Assembly: GCA_034669525.1 (NCBI GenBank)
Contig: JAXDNH010000135.1
Span: forward strand, 1 to 19,270
Direction of reading: 5' to 3'
DNA length: 19,270 bases
Source: JAFASC01 sp034669525
GTDB taxonomy: Bacteria > Pseudomonadota > Alphaproteobacteria > Rhizobiales > Beijerinckiaceae
The stretch's first letter is position 1; every line of letters starts with the position of its first letter. Below the pieces are notes generated by a model. It made no database searches and had not been told where the DNA came from. It was given only the letters and a program-made list of their open reading frames with translations. The position numbers and the translations under genes were made by a program. Below, one piece after another: positions 15,665 to 19,270 of the stretch.

Positions 15665-16627
15665 ATGGAGGCGACCACGCCGAGCTGCGCGCCTGCCGTC
15701 CTCCTTTCCGCGGACTGGCAGCGCTACCTGCCGCCGAGGGCTGTGCGATCGGTCGCGTCGCGAGTGGGCTTCGCCGCCCTCGTGGCGCTCTTCTTCATCG
15801 CCCATGTCGGCCTGATCACCGCCGTTCTTTATGAGGATCAATTCGGACGAGGGAACGTTGCACAGCCCCTGGAAGAGGAGATCCCAGTCGAGGTTATTGT
15901 CGAACCTCCAAGAGAAGAGCCAAAGCCGCCGCCCCCTCCTCCGCCCGTACCGAAGGAACAGCCTAGGCAGGTGAAGGAGGATGTCGAGAAGCCGGCAACG
16001 AGCGCTCCGCGCAAGACCGCGCAGACGCTCGACACAAAGGGAATCGAGGAGAAAACAGCGGCGCCGCAAGCAACGCCGAAACCGCAAGATGGCGACCGGG
16101 CGCCCGCAAGCGCGCCAGCTATTGCGCCGGCCGCCGCTGCGCCGACTCTGAAAGACACGCTCACCGCGCCTGCGGATGCCCCTGACGCCGAGGCGGTCGG
16201 CAAGGCCGGACCTGAAAATCCTGGGAAGCCCAACGATAAGGACAACCGAGCGGACCGCAAGGCGCTCGCCAATGCCCTGCAGCAGCTATCAACGACGACG
16301 CTTTCGGATTTCAGTTTCGGCCGCACGACCAAGGCCGCGCCGATTACCGGTGGGCTGGAAGACAATCGTTATCTTGCGAACGTGTTCGCCAAAATCATGA
16401 GCAAGAAACAATATCCTCGCGGCCTCGCGGCAAGCCGCACTAGGCGATTTGTAACGATCTCCTTCGTCCTCGACGATGCGGGACACGTCGTCTATCAAGC
16501 GACGTCGAAATCGAGCGGCGATGCGGCAATCGACAGCGCCGCTGCCGCGGCAGTAAGATCAGCCGCTCCGTATCCGCCCCCGCCCTATGGAATGCCGCAC
16601 AGCCTGATCGCCAATATCGATTTTTGA
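15665..16627 (+). CDS. TonB-like energy-transducer protein, copy 2
   Basis: Start chosen at ATG 15665 with GAAGGG (15652-15657) 7 nt upstream; an in-frame start at 15590 has no such support. The 320-aa product repeats the layout of its neighbour: an anchor at about 36-56 (FFIAHVGLITAVLY) with His47, EIPVEVIVEPP and a run of seven prolines (88-94), the linker FSF (216-218), TGGLEDNR (228-235), NVFAKIMSKKQYP (239-251), and a TonB-type C-terminus ending NIDF. It differs from copy 1 at a usually conserved glycine: Gly259 there corresponds to Arg261 here, in SRTRRFVTISF. It is separated from copy 1 by 140 bp and meets ubiB tail to tail with a 17-bp gap and no terminator. The two look like an old tandem duplication. 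Confidence 0.84.
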   Translation: MEATTPSCAPAVLLSADWQRYLPPRAVRSVASRVGFAALVALFFIAHVGLITAVLYEDQFGRGNVAQPLEEEIPVEVIVEPPREEPKPPPPPPPVPKEQPRQVKEDVEKPATSAPRKTAQTLDTKGIEEKTAAPQATPKPQDGDRAPASAPAIAPAAAAPTLKDTLTAPADAPDAEAVGKAGPENPGKPNDKDNRADRKALANALQQLSTTTLSDFSFGRTTKAAPITGGLEDNRYLANVFAKIMSKKQYPRGLAASRTRRFVTISFVLDDAGHVVYQATSKSSGDAAIDSAAAAAVRSAAPYPPPPYGMPHSLIANIDF

Positions 16628-16644
16628 TCCGAGGCAATCGCGGC

Positions 16645-18210
16645 TTATCTAAATACCCACCACACCAGCACCGCGGCGATGATCCACCACGCAATGTGGC
16701 CCCAGAAGGCGCGGCGTGCTTCGGCGGCGCCGATCGCCTCGATCGATTGCAGCGAAATATGCAAACCATGCTCGACCATGTCATCGAGCTTCTCCAAAAC
16801 GCGCTCGGCGCGTTCCAGAGAATCCGGCAGGTTGGCGGTGACGCGCCGCATGATGGTCAATCCGCGCCCCGCATCTTTGATGAATCCGCCGGGGCCGAGA
16901 TTCTGCTCAAGCCACTCGCGTACGACAGGCTCGGACGCGGACCAGATATCAAGCTTCGGATCGAGCGAGCGCGCGACACCTTCGACCACGACCATCGTTT
17001 TCTGCAGCATGACCAGTTCCGTCCGCGTCTTCATGTCGAAGAGGGCGGTGATCTCGAAGAGCAGCGTCAAGAGTTTCGCCATCGAAATCTGGTCGGCGGT
17101 GCGTGAATGGATCGGCTCGCCGATCGCGCGCAGAGCCTGCGCGAAATTCTCAACCGGGTAGGTCGGCGGGACGTAGCCCGCCTCATAATGGACTTCGGCG
17201 ACGCGCAGATAATCGCGCGTGATGAAGCCGTAGAGGATTTCGGCGAGGAAGCGCCGCTCCTTCAGTCCGAGGCGGCCCATAATGCCGAAATCGACAGCGA
17301 CGAGACGCCCGTCGCGATCGGCGAAAAGATTGCCCTGGTGCATGTCGGCATGGAAGAAGCCGTCACGCACGGCGTGGCGCAAAAACGATTGCAGCACGGC
17401 GCGGCCGAGCGCCGGCAGGTCGTGACCCGCCGCTTCAAGGCGGGGAATGTCCGAAAGCGGGATGCCCTCGATCCATTCGAGCGTCAGCACTTCACGGGCA
17501 GTGCGATCCCAGTCGACGCGCGGCACGTGGAAATCTGCGTCGTCAGCTGTCGTCTCGCCGAATTCGGACGCCGCCGCCGCCTCGAGGCGGAAGTCCATTT
17601 CCATCCGCACGGAGCGGGCGAGCGTGTCGACGACCTCGATGACCTTCAGCCGGCGCGCCTCGGCAAAATAGCGCTCCGCCAAACGCGCGGCAAAGTACAT
17701 ATCGGAGAGGTCGCGGCGGAAACGCCGCTCGATGCCAGGGCGCAGGATTTTGACCGCGACCTCGCGCTCGCCTTCGGGATAGATGGCGCGGGCGCGATGC
17801 ACCTGCGCGATGGATGCGGCGGCGACCGGCTCCCCGAATTCAGTGAAGACGAGGCCGAGCGGAACTCCGAACGCCGCCTCGATCGCCGCTACGCCCCGTT
17901 CCCGGGGGAAGGGCTCCATGCGGTCCTGCAGCGCCTCGAGGGCCCGGGCGACCTGCGGCCCGACAACATCGGGCCGGGTCGCAAGAAACTGCCCGAGCTT
18001 TACGTAAGACGGCCCGAGCCGCGCGATCGCCACGGCGATCCGCTCTACGCCGCCGCCTTTGCCGCGGCGGTTGACCAACCGTGCGAGCAGGATCGGCACC
18101 CGCGCTGGCGGAGGCAGAGCAGCGGGATCGACATCCGCGAAAACGCCCTCGCGCGCCAGGAGAAAGCCCGCCCGGGCGAGCCGGATCGAATGGCCGAGCG
18201 CGAAGAACAT
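16645..18210 (-). CDS. ubiB: UbiB, ubiquinone biosynthesis regulatory ATPase/kinase-like protein
   Basis: UbiB is an inner-membrane protein-kinase-like ATPase of the ABC1/ADCK family needed for ubiquinone synthesis. The 521-aa product shows KLGQ (71-74, the KxGQ motif), the Ala-rich loop AAASIAQVH (130-138) that replaces the kinase glycine loop, the VAVK lysine (Lys154), HADMHQGN (287-294) and VDFG (306-309). A hydrophobic C-terminus (HIAWWIIAAVLVWWVF, about 505-520) forms a membrane anchor. Length is close to E. coli UbiB (546). It starts 4 bp after the ubiE stop on the same strand, so the two are one operon. Its 3' end faces the TonB-like copy 2. Confidence 0.97.
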   Translation of the reverse strand: MFFALGHSIRLARAGFLLAREGVFADVDPAALPPPARVPILLARLVNRRGKGGGVERIAVAIARLGPSYVKLGQFLATRPDVVGPQVARALEALQDRMEPFPRERGVAAIEAAFGVPLGLVFTEFGEPVAAASIAQVHRARAIYPEGEREVAVKILRPGIERRFRRDLSDMYFAARLAERYFAEARRLKVIEVVDTLARSVRMEMDFRLEAAAASEFGETTADDADFHVPRVDWDRTAREVLTLEWIEGIPLSDIPRLEAAGHDLPALGRAVLQSFLRHAVRDGFFHADMHQGNLFADRDGRLVAVDFGIMGRLGLKERRFLAEILYGFITRDYLRVAEVHYEAGYVPPTYPVENFAQALRAIGEPIHSRTADQISMAKLLTLLFEITALFDMKTRTELVMLQKTMVVVEGVARSLDPKLDIWSASEPVVREWLEQNLGPGGFIKDAGRGLTIMRRVTANLPDSLERAERVLEKLDDMVEHGLHISLQSIEAIGAAEARRAFWGHIAWWIIAAVLVWWVFR

Positions 18211-18214
18211 CCGC

Positions 18215-18985
18215 TCAGAGCTTCCAGGCGGAGTGGATGGCGACGATCCCGCCGGACAGCCGCCGATAGCTCGCGCGCTGCAGCCCCGCGGCGGCGATTA
18301 CGTCGCGGAAGCGATCGGCATGCGGAAAGCGGCCAATCGATTCGACGAGGTAGCGGTAGGCATCGCCGTCGCCGGTCACGACTTTGCCGAGAGCCGGAAT
18401 CGCCGTGAGCGAATAGGCCTCATAGAGGCGGTCAAGCAGCGGCACATCGACATCGGAGAATTCGAGACACAGAAACCGGCCGCCGTATTTCAGAACGCGT
18501 TTGGCCTCCGAAAGCGCGCGATCCATCCGCGGCACGTTGCGAATGCCGAAGGCGATCGTGTAAGCGTCAAACGAGTTATCCGGGAACGGCAGGTCCTCGG
18601 CATTGCCCGTGACGAAGCGAACGCGCGCGCCGCCGGGCGTGTGCGTGGCACGCTCCCGACCGACGCGCAGCATCTCCTCGCTGATGTCGGCGACCGTCAC
18701 CTGGGTTTTCGGACCGCCGGAAGCGGCGACACGGAAAGCGATGTCGCCGGTGCCGCCGGCGACGTCGAGATGATTAAAAGCCCGGTGCCGCGAAGGCCGT
18801 ACCATGCCGACAAAGGCATGTTTCCACAGCCGATGCATGCCCCCGGACATGAGGTCGTTCATCAGGTCATAGCGCCCTGCAACATTGCCGAAGACGCTAT
18901 TAACCAAACCCTGCTTATCGGCGAGCGGCACCCGCGCAGAGCCGAAATGGGTCTCCTCACCTGATGCAAAATCGTGCTGCGGCAC
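18215..18985 (-). CDS. ubiE: Demethylmenaquinone/2-methoxy-6-polyprenyl-benzoquinol C-methyltransferase UbiE
   Basis: UbiE carries out the SAM-dependent C-methylation in ubiquinone (and, where present, menaquinone) synthesis. The 256-aa product starts at GTG (18983-18985). It shows signature 1, YDLMNDLMSGGMHRLWK (39-55), the SAM-binding LDVAGGTGD (73-81), NAEDLPFPDNSFD, AFGIRNVP, signature 2 RVLKYGGRFLCLEFS, and the typical C-terminus SGGIVAIHSAWKL. A GAGG/CAGG purine-rich stretch lies 10-14 nt upstream of the GTG. It is first in the ubiE-ubiB operon, divergent from dksA over a 185-bp spacer. Confidence 0.97.
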   Translation of the reverse strand: MPQHDFASGEETHFGSARVPLADKQGLVNSVFGNVAGRYDLMNDLMSGGMHRLWKHAFVGMVRPSRHRAFNHLDVAGGTGDIAFRVAASGGPKTQVTVADISEEMLRVGRERATHTPGGARVRFVTGNAEDLPFPDNSFDAYTIAFGIRNVPRMDRALSEAKRVLKYGGRFLCLEFSDVDVPLLDRLYEAYSLTAIPALGKVVTGDGDAYRYLVESIGRFPHADRFRDVIAAAGLQRASYRRLSGGIVAIHSAWKL

Positions 18986-19048
18986 GTGACACCTGCCTCA
19001 ATTTAGTCGCGGACCTTACCGCGCCGGCACAGATATGGCTATTTCGAA

Positions 19049-19079
19049 GGTATACCAGGCGCGGTATGACCGCCGCGCC
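19049..19079. promoter_or_regulatory. Palindromic cluster in the ubiE-dksA spacer
   Basis: GGTATACC (19049-19056) is a perfect 8-bp palindrome. It is followed by GGCGCGG (19058-19064) and CCGCGCC (19073-19079), a 7-bp inverted repeat with an 8-nt loop. GGTAT also recurs at 19063. The cluster sits about 30 bp upstream of the dksA -35 and 64 bp upstream of the ubiE start, so it could be an operator for either gene. No known regulator is recognised. Confidence 0.35.
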
Positions 19080-19108
19080 ACAGCTAGCAAAGATTCTGCG
19101 AGGCGCGA

Positions 19109-19137
19109 TTGTGTGTCGCCTTGCACCTCGCTATAAG
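19109..19137 (+). promoter_or_regulatory. Candidate sigma-70-type promoter of dksA
   Basis: TTGTGT (19109-19114), a 17-bp spacer, and TATAAG (19132-19137; 5 of 6 to the consensus). Transcription would start near 19144, just before the ribosome site GAGGAG (19151-19156) and the ATG at 19171. A GC-rich stretch (GCGCCGG) follows the -10, as in stringently controlled promoters. A GATTC site, the GANTC methylation type of alphaproteobacteria, lies at 19092-19096. Confidence 0.5.
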
Positions 19138-19170
19138 GCGCCGGTTCGACGAGGAGAGGGCTCGTTACGG

Positions 19171-19270
19171 ATGGCTGCCAATGGTGAGAACGGTTATAGA
19201 CCGTTAGAAGGCGAGACCTTCATGAGCGACCGCCAGCGCGAGTATTTCCGGCGTAAGCTCAATGCATGGA
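19171..19270 (+). CDS. dksA: DksA-type RNA polymerase-binding transcription factor, N-terminus only
   Basis: The first 33 codons of a gene leaving the right edge. After a short variable start, residues 18-33 read MSDRQREYFRRKLNAW. This closely fits the F-M-[SN]-x-x-Q-x-x-Y-F-R-x-K-L-x-A-W start of the coiled-coil part of alphaproteobacterial DksA. DksA enters the RNA polymerase secondary channel and works with ppGpp in the stringent response. The coiled-coil tip and zinc-finger residues are outside the window. The start is supported by GAGGAG (19151-19156) and a well-placed promoter. Another DksA/TraR-family member cannot be excluded from 33 residues. Confidence 0.8.
   Translation, partial: MAANGENGYRPLEGETFMSDRQREYFRRKLNAW

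Noticed and set aside
17107..18408. 433-aa plus-strand frame over ubiB and ubiE
   Set aside because: Antisense to two clear ubiquinone genes; the translation is Arg/Asp-rich without motifs and has no ribosome site.

Overview
The window is GC-rich, gene-dense DNA from an alphaproteobacterium, most likely of the order Hyphomicrobiales (Rhizobiales). This rests on the YlxR domain fused to an L7Ae-like domain between nusA and infB, an IF-2 of 864 residues with a long charged N-terminus, a fused coaBC, the ubiE-ubiB pair, and the N-terminus of an alphaproteobacterial-type DksA. The genus cannot be fixed from this sequence. No tRNA, rRNA, CRISPR array, insertion sequence or phage gene is visible, and no stretch above 300 bases lacks a gene.

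Region 1 (1-4489) looks accessory. A TMEM175-type channel gene leaves the left edge on the minus strand. Divergent from it run an SDR oxidoreductase, a secreted sorbosone-dehydrogenase-like (PQQ-type beta-propeller) enzyme, a secreted dihaem cytochrome c and an MFS transporter. The propeller enzyme and the cytochrome form a plausible periplasmic oxidation pair. Two palindromes lie between them.

Region 2 (4490-10948) is the conserved translation and transcription operon rimP-nusA-ylxR-infB-rbfA. It is tightly packed, with 11-nt and 4-nt overlaps. A strong intrinsic terminator stands just upstream of rimP, which suggests an attenuated leader. A G+C-rich hairpin separates infB and rbfA. The truB-rpsO-pnp genes that often follow rbfA are absent here.

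Region 3 (10975-13652, minus strand) holds coaBC followed by an amidase with a 4-nt overlap. Region 4 (13710-16627, plus strand) has a Cof-type HAD phosphatase and two tandem, diverged TonB-like proteins, without exbB/exbD or a receptor gene. Region 5 (16645-18985, minus strand) is ubiE-ubiB for ubiquinone synthesis, convergent with the second TonB-like gene. The right edge has the start of dksA behind a good sigma-70-like promoter, divergent from ubiE.

Most of the window is well-known housekeeping material. The parts most worth a second look are the rimP leader, the tandem TonB-like pair and the dehydrogenase-cytochrome module.
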